Positions 1 through 16,300 of a stretch of 64,000 nucleotides of DNA are shown in pieces; position 1 is the stretch's first letter; each line of letters opens with the position of its first letter. The stretch is from Sanderia malayensis (taxonomy: Eukaryota; Cnidaria; Scyphozoa; Semaeostomeae; Pelagiidae), in contig RQOL01000828.1 of NCBI GenBank assembly GCA_013076295.1, positions 2,728,001 through 2,792,000 of the forward strand, read 5' to 3'. The notes beneath the pieces are model-generated. The model ran no database searches. It had not been told where the DNA came from and worked only from the letters and a program-made list of their open reading frames with translations. A program made the position numbers and the translations under genes.

Positions 1-78
1 AAAGTCAATTACTGACCCAGAGAGAGAATATCAACACAAACATAAACAGCAGCTAGCTGGTCATAAACTACCTTAATA

Positions 79-225
79 CAGTAAAAACCCTCATATAAGA
101 ACCAATGAATTAAGAACCTTCAGGGTAATCTTCCTGCTCAAAACAATAGACAAAACAATAGCCTATTGTCTTGAAACAATAGCCTGGATGGAAATTTACA
201 GGTTCTAAAATGCGAGTTTTTACTG
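79..225. mobile_element. MITE with CAGTAAAAAC termini (family member 1)
   Basis: A 147-base element with inverted ends, CAGTAAAAACCCTCATATAA on the left and the complementary form of GGTTCTAAAATGCGAG...TTTTTACTG on the right. It is flanked by TA on both sides, as for Tc1/mariner/pogo-type insertion. The middle carries several AACAATAGCCTATTGTT-like palindromes. It lies in the last visible intron of the M16 gene. Related copies occur near 11.0, 44.3, 53.9 and 58.1 kb. Confidence 0.7.
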
Positions 226-248
226 TACCATCTTAGGACTAATACTAC

Positions 249-1503
249 CTTGTATCCGCATTGTCCTGGGTACATTGATCTTGTCAGCTCCAAATAACAA
301 CGACTGTCACTTGAATTTTCTCTTGCCTGCATTTCACAATAAACAATGCCTGCATCCTCTCCGTCACTATTAATATGGTGCACCTCAGTCGTGTATGCCG
401 ATTTCTGTTGAGGAAATAAATTAATATTCATGTATACACATTAGCAGTATACCTATACCTTTAGAAGATTAAAAAATCTTACAAAGAGAGTAAAGTGTAC
501 TGTGAAGCAGTGCGTGGTGGGAGCTGTTTAGTTGGCAGTATGTGAATTGGCAGAAATTGCTGAGAAAGATAGCTTAATAGAGAATTTGCTATAATGATGT
601 TTCACTACAGCATTATAAAACGTATTAGAAATGCAAATCTGAATGCTACTTACTGTTAATGTTGGGTACAATACATGATCTAAATAGATTGGCAGCATGT
701 TGAGGAAGCCCTCACTTCCAGCTGTAGTCAAAGTGTAACTTGTGTGGTCCACATCGGTCCAAGCATTGGTGCCTTGTGCCAGGCAGCGATTAGCAAAGAG
801 GTCGAGAATGCCCTAGAATTGAAAAAATTGGTTATTTATATGTCATTTTGAATATGTTACAGACTTGTCTCTTACTTATTACAATGCATTAGTTGTTCTT
901 ATTGTGATGCTGGATATTTATGATATATTATTGTGATGTACAGTCAATGGTGTTTAATCTATTGATCATAAACAAGGGTTACAAAGCTGATAATGGTAAT
1001 GATCATAATAAAGAAGATTACAAACAACATGAGGGCAAATTTCAAAATCCAGCATTGATTTAAATAATCACAATGTTTATATAACCTCTAGTTATAATAT
1101 ACCTTATAAGGAAAATTCTCAGAACCCATAAAAACTAGATGCTCCAATGTGTGTGGAAGCCCATCATCATCATGAGCTTCGGTTGCTGTGGAATTAGAGA
1201 GGGAAATTGTCAGAAGATTTATCAAGAAACCTGTCAATCACGTGCGTTATGGGCCTGGTCCTACCCCTGGTCACGCCCACCAGCCAAGCACAAAAAGAGC
1301 TCAGCTCTTGACTTGAAGAATCATAATTTTTTAAAATACAACCACTCACCCAGAACAAAGTATCCATTCACAATTGGCCCATCTACATTTGCAATGCAAA
1401 CTGTAAGTCCTGTTTGACATGACCGGTATTTTGCTACAGGAATAAGATCTAACAGCTTCAATCTGCACTGCAAATTGAATCCATGTGACAATTCACTCGC
1501 CAT
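249..1503 (-). CDS. M16-family zinc metallopeptidase, C05D11.1-like (N-terminal part, cut by window edge)
   Basis: Four coding exons on the minus strand: 1350-1503 (start), 1103-1185, 654-812 and 249-404. They give the first 184 residues; later exons lie beyond base 1. The inverted zinc motif HTLEH (H63, E66, H67) sits in exon 2 within GLPHTLEHLVFMGS, followed by conserved blocks for the M16 fold (NAWTDVDHTSYTLTTAGSEG and GEDAGIVYCEMQ). From family knowledge this resembles the C05D11.1/Mug138 branch of M16 (pitrilysin/presequence-protease superfamily), whose substrates are poorly known. No transit peptide is evident. The start ATG at 1503 is the first in frame and lies 15 bases from a hAT-type insertion. 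The gene is divergent from PSMB7. All junctions keep frame (phases 1, 0, 0). The remaining catalytic parts cannot be seen here. Confidence 0.85.
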
Positions 1504-1525
1504 TTTTTATGGAAGCATGTACCAC

Positions 1526-1966
1526 CAGGGTTGCCAGATGTCAGTTAGCCCGCTAAGCCAAATGGGTCATAAAATAAAGCCAAATTAAGCCAAATTTGAA
1601 AATGAGGTTGAAAAACAATAGAATCTGAAAACGAGGCTGTAATGATGTCATCAAGACACAAGAGAACAAAAGAAGTATCACATGATTGTTCATAGTTCAA
1701 AGAATGCGGACAGTTTCACCCATCAATCGAGCCTTCCGTGTGCAATTTTTCTGCATTGAACAACCTGAACATCCTTTCCAATACTGAAAATCCTTACAAC
1801 AGCGGCCTTGAACATTCAAATTAGCTTAATTAAGCCAACTTTCTGGAAAAAGCCAAATTAAGCCAAATTTCAGCTCTAAGCCAAATCAATTTTTCTAAGC
1901 CAAGCACTTTTCAAAAAAGCCAAATTTCTGGAATTTGGCTTAGAAAAAGCCAATATGGCAACCCTG
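1526..1966. mobile_element. Non-autonomous hAT-like element with perfect 8-base target duplication
   Basis: The element starts CAGGGTTGCCA and ends TGGCAACCCTG. It is flanked by the identical 8-mer TGTACCAC at 1518-1525 and 1967-1974. Eight-base duplications and CAGGG termini are typical of hAT transposons. The 441-base interior is made mostly of AAGCCAAAT repeats in both orientations and has no coding capacity. It sits between the divergent starts of the M16 peptidase gene and PSMB7. Confidence 0.88.
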
Positions 1967-2076
1967 TGTACCACAGAAAAGATTGTTAGTTAGAGCGGGT
2001 CTAGCCTCCTTTTGCATAGCCTGCATTTGGCCACTAGTGTTTTTTGCCAACCACGGAAGAAAGAAACTCAAAAGAC

Positions 2077-4110
2077 ATGGCTTGCATTTACAGTGATAAT
2101 ATTGCCAATGAGCTTGGTGGCTTTTCGTTTGAAAATTGCCGTCGGTAAGTATTGCTAGATTGCTTTTGTAATATAAGCTTATATTCTTTGGCTATCTATT
2201 GGATATTTTTGAGTTGACAGACTAAAAATTGAAACAGTTTTCTGAAATTCTGTAAGCCTAGGCCAGGCCATGTCCCCTTGTTTTGACCCCTTCCTTCCCC
2301 AGCCAAGCAAACTAGAACTTCAAAGTATCTGCATATTTGGTGCCGCTCAATGAATAATATTCCTTGTTTTAGAAACGAGCTTTTGAAGGAGAAAACGGGG
2401 TCTTCTCACTTTCCAAAAGCAAAAAAGACAGGAACAACGATTGTTGGAATTGTTTTCAAAGATGGTGTTGTCCTTGGTGCTGACACTAGGGCCACTGAAG
2501 TTAGTTTATTGGCACGATTTTTTATTCTACATGGATTGCATTTTATGGTCCACATAGATGATTTATGCCTTTTTTATTTCTTCAGGACACAACAGTAGCT
2601 GACAAAAACTGTGCAAAAATTCACTATATTGCTCCGAACATCTAGTGAGATTTTTGATCCAAATTTTTGTACCAGTTTTTAAATATGCATGTCACCGACA
2701 CCAATGATAATGTGCATTTCTATTTCTAGTTGTTGTGGTGCCGGAACGGCTGCAGACACTGAGTATACAACGAAATTGATCTCTGCCAATGTTGAATTGC
2801 ATAGCCTGAACACTGGAAGAAAGCCTCGTGTGCTAACAGCATCTACTCTACTTAAACAGCTACTATACAGGCTAGTATTGGGCATTAGACAACTAAATTA
2901 TTAACTGTAACCCTAATTAGCCATTAGGGTTACAGCTAATATTTTTCTTATCACATGTCAGTAAACCTTATCTTTTTCTGTAGTATTTATCAATATGACT
3001 GAAAATAGCAAAGCAAATGGCTAATGAACAGAGATTTAGATTGGAAAAATCATTTATTATCTCTATGTGTTTCAATTGCAGATATCATGGTCATGTGAGT
3101 GCAGCACTTGTGCTTGGTGGGGTTGACATAACAGGGCCTAGTTTGTATATGATTCATCCAGGTGGAAGTACAGCTAAGCTTCCTTTTGTCACAATGGGTG
3201 AGAGAAATTGCATCCATTAACATGCATTGAAATTAAGATACCTCTATATGTGATGCTTTTGTATATACTATTTTTGTTGCTTTGTAGGTTCCGGTTCATT
3301 GGCAGCCATGTCTGTATTTGAGAGTAGGTTCAAACCAGATATGGAGGTTAGTAGTTTGTTTTTATCAATTTATTTAGAATAGAAGCAAGAAAGTAGACCA
3401 GTTCTCTGTTACTCAGAGTTTCATGCTTTCGCAATCATCAGACAGACTATAATCCCAATTTATACTATAATCTCAATTCAATCTATCAATTTATTTATTT
3501 AAGATTTATTTACATGATGACTCTAAAGTTATATTAAGCATACTATATAGATTGTTTATAATTCTATTGTTATCTTAGCTTGAAGATGCAAAGCGTCTGG
3601 TTCAAGATGGCATCAGGGCGGGTATCTTCAACGACTTGGTACGCCATTCTTCACGCAATTATCAATAAAATCACCGGCCAGTTTTGATATTAATTGCTAC
3701 AAGCGATTCACAATTTTCTTGACAGAAATGAGTTTCATTTTTTCTCGCCTTTTCAGGGGTCTGGAAGCAATGTAGATTTGTGCATCATTACGAAAGATGG
3801 AACAGATTATCTGAGACCATATGATGAAGCAAATCAGAAGGGTGTTCGCCAGGCATCTTATCAATACAAGCGTGGAACAACTGGTAATTGTTTATGCTTT
3901 TTTTAACATTCCCTTTTAACATTGAAGTTGTTTTGAAATCAAGGAGGTGGCATTAAACCCTGGAATGAAACTTGTGTTCAATACCACTCATTAATGTATT
4001 TTATTTTCTTGTCTTTCTTAGCCACATTGAGCACAAAAGTAAGACCTTTCAATGTTGAAGTCACAAGCACTACTGTTAGATCAACTGCTGAAGCAATGGA
4101 AACATCCTAA
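2077..4110 (+). CDS. PSMB7: 20S proteasome subunit beta-2 (trypsin-like catalytic subunit)
   Basis: Nine exons: 2077-2144, 2373-2499, 2586-2644, 2730-2870, 3082-3197, 3288-3346, 3579-3638, 3757-3883 and 4022-4110, giving 281 residues, close to the usual ~277. The propeptide carries the conserved [10 protein letters not shown] block. Cleavage at KTG|TTIVG would expose Thr44 as the N-terminal nucleophile; Asp17 (GADTRATE) and Lys33 of the mature chain are present. The core [17 protein letters not shown] and GSGSLAAM motifs follow. The product acts in the proteasome core, cutting after basic residues. Intron 4 begins with GC rather than GT. I favour the constitutive PSMB7 over the vertebrate immune copy PSMB10, which arose later. 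The upstream region is shared with the divergent M16 gene. Confidence 0.96.
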
Positions 4111-4663
4111 TGGATTTATTTCAAGATAGTTATTATTTATCTGTTCTTGTTTAACTCTTTCTTCCTAAGAAAAAATCAATCAATATATTGTTGATCAAAA
4201 TCAAATTGTTTTTTTTTCACTGTCATTCATTCTTGCGTTTCTACGTGACCTTGCGTGGCGTCTCAGCCACTTGTTTCATGCGGAGGAACATAGGTTTTGG
4301 CAATACACAGATGGGAAGCGATAGAAACTCAAATTCAAAAATGTTATTTCAATATAAAATTGACTAATTACATCATATTAATACTAAAAATACAGTATTA
4401 CAGCTTATTGGTTAATTACCAATGTGGTTAAATGTAACAGTGTAACTAAGCAATCCTAGGCTGATGAACACATGGAAAAAAACTTTGGGCAAGCTATCGA
4501 GCCATGTGTCCATGGTTGGCATATTTACTGGTTATTAAATTTCATTCGGGGCCAGAATCGAGAGCCAACTACAAGCCGACAACCAACTCAACTCAGTTTT
4601 CCATCCTTCCGAGGCCGTCATTATTATTATTATTACATTATTAGAGTTGGGGTGAAAAGGATA
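4111..4663. other. Intergenic, no gene seen
   Basis: AT-rich DNA between PSMB7 and the satellite. It contains a short ATT microsatellite at about 4619-4643. No ORF here resembles a protein, and no canonical AATAAA was found close to the PSMB7 stop. Confidence 0.6.
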
Positions 4664-5730
4664 ATTACTGCGCAGGAGAATCTATGACGTATTGATGTCC
4701 ACAGTGTCTGATGTGAGGATTAGGGTTAGGCTTAGGGCTAGGGTTAGGGTTAGAGTTAGGGTTACCGTGGCTTAAAGGTGGGTGTGCATGCGCAGTAGCA
4801 TATATAGGCTACTGCGCAGGAGGATCTATGACGTATGGATGCCCACAGAGTGTGATGTGAGGGTTAGGGTTAGGCTTAGGGTTAGGGTTAGGGTTAGGGT
4901 TACTGTGGCCTAAAGGTGGGTGTGCATGCGCAGTAGCATATATAGGCTACTGCGCAGGAGGATCTATGACATATGGATGCCCACAGAGTGTGATGTGAGG
5001 GTTAGGGTTAGGCTTAGGGTTAGGGTTAGGGTTAGGGTTAGAGTTAGGGTTAGGGTTAGAGTTAGGGTTAGGGTTAGTGTGGCCTAAAGGTGGGTGTGCA
5101 TGCGCAGTAGCATATATAGGCTACTGCGCAGGAGGATCTATGACGTATGGATGCCCACAGAGTGTGATGTGAGGGTTAGGGTTAGGCTTAGGGTTAGGGT
5201 TAGGGTTAGAGTTAGGGTTATGGTTAGAGTTAGGGTTAGGGTTAGTGTGGCCTAAAGGTGGGTGTGCATGCGCAGTAGCATATATAGGCTACTGCGCAGG
5301 AGGATCTATGACGTATGGATGCCCACAGAGTGTGATGTGAGGATTAGGGTTAGGCTTAGGGTTAGGGTTAGAGTTAGGGTTACTGTGGCCTAAAGGTGGG
5401 TGTGCATGCGCAGTAGCATATATAGGCCACTGCGCAGGAGAATCTATGACGTATCGATGCCCACAGTGTGTTATGTGAGGATTAGGGTTAGGCTTAGGGT
5501 TAGGGTTAGAGTTAGGGTTACTGTGGCCTAAAGGTGGGTGTGCATGCGCAGTAGCATATATAGGCTACTGCGCAGGAGGACCTATGACGTATGGATACCC
5601 ACAGACTGTGATGTGCGGATTAGGGTTAGGCTTAGGGTTAGGGTTAGGGTTAGAGTTAGGGTTAGGGTTAGTGTGGTGGGTGTTCCTGCGCAGTAACATA
5701 TAAAGGTCGCTGCGCAGGAGAATTCATGCC
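4664..5730. repeat. Satellite array 1: telomere-like GGGTTA runs plus GCGCAGTAGC hairpin
   Basis: About seven units of roughly 135-175 bases. Each unit has a perfect hairpin GCGCAGTAGC-ATATATAG-GCTACTGCGC (first at 4790-4817), then AGGAGGATCTATGACGTATG, CCCACAGAGTGTGATGTGAG, a run of variable length of GGGTTA with GAGTTA and GGCTTA variants, and GTGGCCTAAAGGTGGGTGTG. Unit length varies mainly through the GGGTTA run. A diverged array of the same design lies at 55855-56922. Confidence 0.9.
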
Positions 5731-5837
5731 TCAGCAATGTTTGTCGTGACCAAAGTCCATCGTTGCAAGTTCTTTTGACCCAAATACAATCTGAATTGGA
5801 GAGGTGACAAAGCATCTCAGAATAATTAACAGGAAAA

Positions 5838-9484
<3,647 letters not shown>

Positions 9485-10351
9485 ACAACAGCATATAACT
9501 TGAATTTTCTTAATTATTTGTACTCTATTTAAATCTAATCCATCACCAAGTTACCATTTTTGTCACGTTAATTGTTTACCTGTATAAAATTGTGACTTTG
9601 AAGTGACTTTCTGTTTATTTTATAGAGTACTATCACATTGATAATTTAGAAAGATAGTGAAATGAATAATTAAACTGCGAGACAATATAGATCAGTTCCT
9701 TGAACGAATATATGCTAATTATGCAGATATTATACTCTTTATGACTTTAAGTCAATTTGATGTAACACTGTCTTGCCATGGAGGCAACGATTATGCTATC
9801 TATACAGAATGTTACGAAATTCAAGTTGCTTACGGGCCTTGCTATCCGTATTTATTTTTTAAACGTGTTAAAATGAGGGACTATTGGGCGATATGCTTGG
9901 CCCCTTGTGGCTTGTTGCGTAGTAACGTCCACTTACCCCGGAAAAATGCCACACGTACCTCAGTTCCTTGTGCCAGCGGAAGTCACTTCAGATTTTATGC
10001 GCAGGCAAATTAATAAAATACACGTTACGTGGCTTTGTTATTGGAAAAGGTTCCTGTGTTTAAAGTGTACTACGAAAAGTCTGGATTTTATCATTAAACT
10101 TGAGATATTATAATACGTGAACATATTATTTGGATATATTTAACCTTATTCTGTGCATTGGAAGGATACATTGCGTCATACAAGTATTTTTTCATTCTGA
10201 ACGTGTCTATCGGAGAAGCCACAGGCCTAATCCACCTGTATAAAGTTCACCGAGTGAAATATGTACAGCTTGAAAAATGTCAGATTAAGTAATAAAAATA
10301 CACTCTGAACTCTACAATACTGGAGTGATATTTTACAAGAAGCATCCCAGA
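9485..10351. other. Intergenic between ACADM and SEC16
   Basis: Two overlapping open frames (9741-10113) look like no known protein and have no splice support. The last ~250 bases probably hold the SEC16 promoter and 5' UTR, but no TATA box or initiator stands out. Confidence 0.5.
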
Positions 10352-13300
10352 ATGAGCCAGCCAGGATTTAATATTGGTATGTACACAATTATTACTGTAA
10401 CGTTTAAGCTATTATGTTTAACAATTTTTGTGTGTAGAGGGTAGGAGGAGGGAGACCTGTGTCTTGTATTAGACTAACAAAATTAGTGTTCTTATACATC
10501 TATTGTCAACATTAAAGGCGTTAATAGTAAGATGTTAGTTTAAAAATTGCACCATTTTTCTTTATCATCCACTTAATAGTTTTTTTATGTTTTAATATCA
10601 TTGGTCCAATGCTCTATTGTATATATCTTTGCAAAAGTTGTCAATTTCCTTTTTATTCTCACAGATCAAAGACCACCTGGTCCTCCTTTTGGCACCCCTC
10701 CTGGACTTCCCCCCCAAAATCAACCACAGGTAATGTATAAAATCATCAATTTCACATCTGATATACAAAATGTGCAAATTAATATCCCACCTATCACCAG
10801 GTTGGAAAGTTTGTATTTACTCACACTCAAAGATGCTAAGGTAGAAATCAGTCCCAGGCACAGGTGTGAAAAATTTGCACAGCTTATTTTCAGCTGATTC
10901 AAACCTCACACCTTGAAAATTCACATCACTTGCATCTCTACGTAAACAAAAGCAAACAAACTTTCCAACCTTGGCCCACGGGATGCAGATGTAGCTGCTA
11001 TCAATACCTTATATTGAAGTAAAACCTTGCGTATAAGAACCTGTGCATGTTGTATCAGCTTATTGTTAAAACACAATGGGCTATTGTTTTTTCTATTGTT
11101 TTGAATACAAACATTAGTCTGGAGGCTCTTAATGTACTTGTTTTTGTGTAACTTTCTTCATCAGTATATATTACTCTCTTTCTGAAGGCTTCTTCACAAA
11201 CTGGCTCAAATCCATATGGCTTGAGACAAAGAGCAAGAAACCCGTATGCAAGTCAGGGTCAGTTTTTCCTTCCACCCGGACAACCAAGCCCAAGGCCACC
11301 AATGCCTGGTGGAGGAGGAAGCCTGCCCCTTCAACCACAGGCCAGGATGCCTTCTCCATTACCTGGAGCAACTGCTCAGATAAGTGGAGTACCTTCTCAA
11401 TTCCGTGGAGCAGGCCCTCCAATGAATGGAGCACCCCCTATGTCAGGTGGGGTGCCTTCTCAGTTTAGTTCAATGCCTTTTCAGGCTCCCCAAGTCTCCA
11501 CCTCTGGAAGCTTGAGCTGGCCAAATTCGCCAGGGGAATTTTTAGCAGGAAACAAATCACCAGCTAGCCTCCCGCCAAATTTTCAGCCTCAAAAGCCATC
11601 TCCAATGGACGCGTTCAATCCAAGTCAAACAACAAATGGGGAAAAAGAACCCATAAAACCAAATGCACCTTTGTCAAGATCCAGTATTGACAGTATAAAC
11701 TCTGCATTTGGTCGCCTTGCACTTGACTCCCCTGGAATGACATCGGGTATTCCCAAGTCAAGTCTCCTCCAGGGTGGTCAATTGGTGGAAGATGGAACTC
11801 AATATCTTGAGGAATCAGATGAAGTATCAACAGATGATGAGGATAGTGAAGCTTTGTTATCAGAAGAAGAGCAGAGCTCAGAGGATGATGATAATATTGT
11901 TCAAGAGCCAAGAGGCATGTAAAGTTATTTCAAATTGCCTTTCATATTGCACCTTGTTTACTTTATTTGATGAGTTTTGCCGTTCAAATGTTACACTCTT
12001 GTTTTGTCTTGTTTAGGATACAGGAAAGAGGAGACTCTTCTGGCAAAATCTACTCATGCATCGTTGAATAACGCCCAGCATCGTGCACAGGTGTTTATTC
12101 AACCTTCTATTATTGAAACATAATAATTGATCAAACTTGCTGGTTTATTAACCACCATTTTCATGTGTTTAATTATCATACAACCTGGAATTTATCATAG
12201 TTTGATATAATTTATTGCTTTAGGTTGCTAATCAGCATCAAATTAAAGACAATTTGACACAACATACCAGTCATTTGCAGTCAACAAGTTTTGAGGCAAA
12301 TCACACACCTCATTCTGACAGCAGAGTAAACAAGCAACCAAATCATCATCATCATCATCATAACCATCATAGTGATCATCATAGTGATCATCATACAGCA
12401 TCAACATATGTTACCCAATCAGCTCAATTCCCAACAGACCAATCAAATGATATCATGAACAGCTTTGCTAACCAAGGTCCGATTCAGCTGTTTGGCAGTC
12501 CAACCGATGCTTCAAGTGCAACAAAGAACGTTGGTAGTAACGAGCCGCAGTTGGATTACCACGCTCAAAATTATGAACGAACTGACTCCCACTCAAGTGC
12601 TGCAAGCACGGGGGGTGGCCTGAGTCGACAAGAGCCACATACATCCGCCTTTCATCCAGTTCTCAGCCCCAAACGGTCAAAATCAGAGAGTAGCGATTCT
12701 AAGTCGCAAGCGGATGTTGGTTCCTTGGATAGAAGCAATGATAATGCTTTTGTGCACCCAAATCAGGATATGTTAACCCCTTCTTCTGTTGCTCAAGTTT
12801 CTCACACACACATGCCGCATACGTCAAGTAGTTCAAGCTGGCTGCCTTCGACAGACCTGTCCAGTGGCAATGTGGTTGAGAACAGTTTCGGATTTGATAC
12901 AACAGAATCATCGCAGATGCACATGTCATCAAACTTTCATCACACCAGGAAAGATTTTCCACACAGTCATTCATTTGAGCCGCCGTTTGGTCACCAGAAT
13001 GCCTTAGAAAAGGCACCTTTACTCTCTCCAAGTCAGCAACATCCTGCAAAGTCTTTAGCTGCTAATGTAGGAAGCACTGAGCTTCCTCAACTCCAGGTTG
13101 AAGCTAATTCAGCTTCGAGTACAGACCCATCAAGTGAAGGTTCGTCGAAAAGCGTAGTGGCAAATGCTAGTTATGTGAAAAGTAATGAAGGCCAAGTGCA
13201 GGCGAGTCAACAAGGAGCCAACTGGCAAAAACAGGAAATGCAAGGACTTAGTGTGGAGTTTGAGCCCCAAGAAGAGTCCTCACCAGCACATCATAGGTAC

Positions 13301-16300
13301 ACTGAGAATAAAGCATTGCAAAATGCACCCACAAGTCAACAGCAATCGCAAGATGTTTATGATGGTGCAGGTGTCCATACTCATAATAGAAATACACAAG
13401 ACCCAGGTCATGGGAGTCAGAGACAGCCTGTTCCAAAACAAGCTGATAACTTTGGCATCACATTGCATGATGAACGTGGTAGTAATATAGCATCAGATGT
13501 ATTTAATCAGAGTGGTATTGCTAACCAGCTGGCTGGTGAAAGAGATGCGGGTGTCACACCTTCACAAAGTAAGGCATCATATGATGATGTTGTATCTTGT
13601 CAATCACGCCAGACTTCTTTGTCTGGCCGCTCGTCATTGAGTGAGGGATCTGTGAAGGAAAAACATCTCAGCCATCCCGTGCAACATCAACCACAGCTAC
13701 AGTTTCCCGAACAAATGATTCCTGAGCAAAAGCAGCATCCACAGCCAGATCCTCTTCAACAGGAACCTCCAAGGCAAGACTTTCCTCAACAGCAATATCC
13801 GAGGCAAGATGTTCCTCAACAACAACCTATGCTTCCTCAACAACCTCCGAAACAAGACCTTCTTCAACAGCAACCTTCAAGGCAAGACCATCTTCAACAG
13901 CAACCTCTGAGGCAAGACTTTGTTCAACAGCAACCTCTGAGGCAAGACCTTGGTCAACAGCAACCTCCAAAACAAGACCTTCTTCAACAGCAACCTTCAA
14001 GGCAAGACCTTGGTCAACAGCAACCTGCGAGGCAAGACCTTCTTCAACAGCAACCTCTGAGGCAAGACTTTGTTCAACAGCAACCTCCGAGGCAAGGTCT
14101 TGTTCAACAGCAACCTGTGCAACAAGACCGTCCTCAACAGCAACCTCTGAGGCAAGATTTTGTTCAACAGCAACCTCCGAGGCAAGATCTTGTTCAACAG
14201 CAACCTGTGCAACAAGACCTTTCTCAACAGCAACCTCTGAGGCAAGACCCTCAACAGCAACCTCTGAGGCAAGACCTTCAACAGCAACCTCTGATGCAAG
14301 ACCCTCAACAGCAGCCTACGAGGCAAGACCTTCAACTGCAACCTCTGATGCAAGACCCTCAACAGCAGCCTACGAGGCAAGACCTTCCTCAACAGCAACC
14401 TCCGAGGCAAGACTTTCCTCAACAGCAACCTCCGAGGCAAGACTTTCCTCAACAGCAACCTCTGAGGCAAGACCTTGTTCAACAGCAACCTCTGAGGCAA
14501 GACCTTCAACAGCAACCTCCACGTCAAGACCTTCCTCAACAGCATCCTCTGAGGCAAGACCTTGTTCAACAGCAACCTCTGAGGCAAGACCTTCAACAGC
14601 AACCTCCGAGGCAAGACCTTCAACAGCAACCTCCAAGGCAAGACCTTGGTCAACAGCAACCTCTGAGGCAAGACCCTCAACAGCAACCTCTGAGGCAAGA
14701 TCTTGGTCAACAGCAAGCTCCGAGGCAAGACTTTCCTCAACAGCAACCTCCACGTCAAGACCTTCCTCAACAGCATCCTCTGAGGCAAGACCTTGTTCAA
14801 CAGCAACCTCCGAGGCAAGACCTTCAACAGCAACTTTCGAGACAAGACCTTCCTCAACAGCAACCTTTGCAGCAGGGACTTTCACAGCATCAGGTACCTC
14901 ATCAAAACATGCAGGAGATTCCTCAAAATGATTTTTCACAGCCACCACAGCGGCAGCAGCAAGTTCTTCAAGAAGCAAACCCTACGCAGCAACAAGTTCT
15001 TCATCATCCACAAGCGATTTTTCCCAATACAACTGCACAGTTTCCCGAGATGCAGCAACATACTATGCCACAGCAAGGTCAACAGGTTTACCAGCAGCAA
15101 TCAAACCAACAACAACTCCCTCCCCAACAGCCGGAACCACAGCAGAATTTTATTCAACAAGATCAGAATTATGTTGGCCGGCAACAAGTTCCTCAACAGC
15201 AAGGGCCTAACCAGCAACATCAACTCAATCAACAACAGTATCTTCAGCAACAGTATCCTCAATTTCCACAAAACCAGAACCAGTTTCCTCGGCAGCAGTT
15301 TCCAAACCAACAACAATACCCACCCCAAATGCCTCCTGGCAGTCAACAACAACAACCATTCCAGCAACCCTTTGGACAACACCCATCTCAAGGCGACCTG
15401 AACGTGAGCATGAACTCAAGCTCACAGTATGGCAACATATCTCCGGCAGTTTCGGCGCAGCAAATGCCACCCAACTTCGGCGACCCAAATTACATGTACA
15501 GCGGCTGGAATTCTGGCCCGCAGAATTACAACGAGTACTACCACTGGTACTACAACATGTACAATAACTGGGCCAACATGGGCTATGGTGGCTATTCTCA
15601 TCCATTCCCTGGCCAGTTTCACAGTGCCGCATCGTGGGATGGAAGATCACAGAGTGGGAGATCGTCGTACGCAAGCTCAAGGAATCCATCAGAGATTGAC
15701 GTGAACAGTAGGCCTTCGTCAGTGCTTGAGAACAGACAGATGGCTACCGAAGACTTTGAGTTACAATCACTTGAAATGAGTAAAACAGAGATCTCGACGT
15801 TTCAGAGAGGTTTGTTGATACGAGCCTTAATAGTTGAAGGATATGTTATCATCTAATCATATCTCCTATTCGTGGCGTAACTTACGTACATGTATAACTT
15901 ACATACGGCGTAACTTATACACTGACTGACTTGCTTTTGTCTTATCATTTTCCAGCCTCTCCGGTTGAGATGGAGCGCCTGACACCCGTACATTTCCACA
16001 GGGCTCACACAACGGCCAGTTTCAGCAAGCTTGGCAACTGTATAATTGTTGATCCGAATGATCCAAAAGATGATCAATCCGCCACTGTGCTTTGTGTGCC
16101 CAATAAGGTTTGCCTGAGCTATTCTCTTTATTTCACTTGGCTTACCTGTTAGTTTTTTTGCTCGATTTATTTGCCAGCTTATTATGGCTCATTATTTTGA
16201 TTTGAGACAACGTACTTACTCTCTTGGTCTGAGCCAAGAGAGTAAGTACGTTGATTTTTTATTTGCGACGGTTTGCTTTAATATATCATTATTCATGCGT

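Noticed and set aside
4664..5730. CRISPR-like regular repeats
   Set aside because: The units are a eukaryotic satellite with GGGTTA runs; no unique spacers and no cas genes.
9741..10113. Two overlapping plus-strand frames before SEC16
   Set aside because: No domain, no splice support, and two frames open at once in the same stretch.
13997..14978. Long minus-strand open frames (288 and 202 codons) rich in Leu/Arg or Val/Glu/Ala
   Set aside because: They are antisense shadows of the SEC16 coding minisatellite; a repeat unit that is a multiple of three keeps other frames open too.
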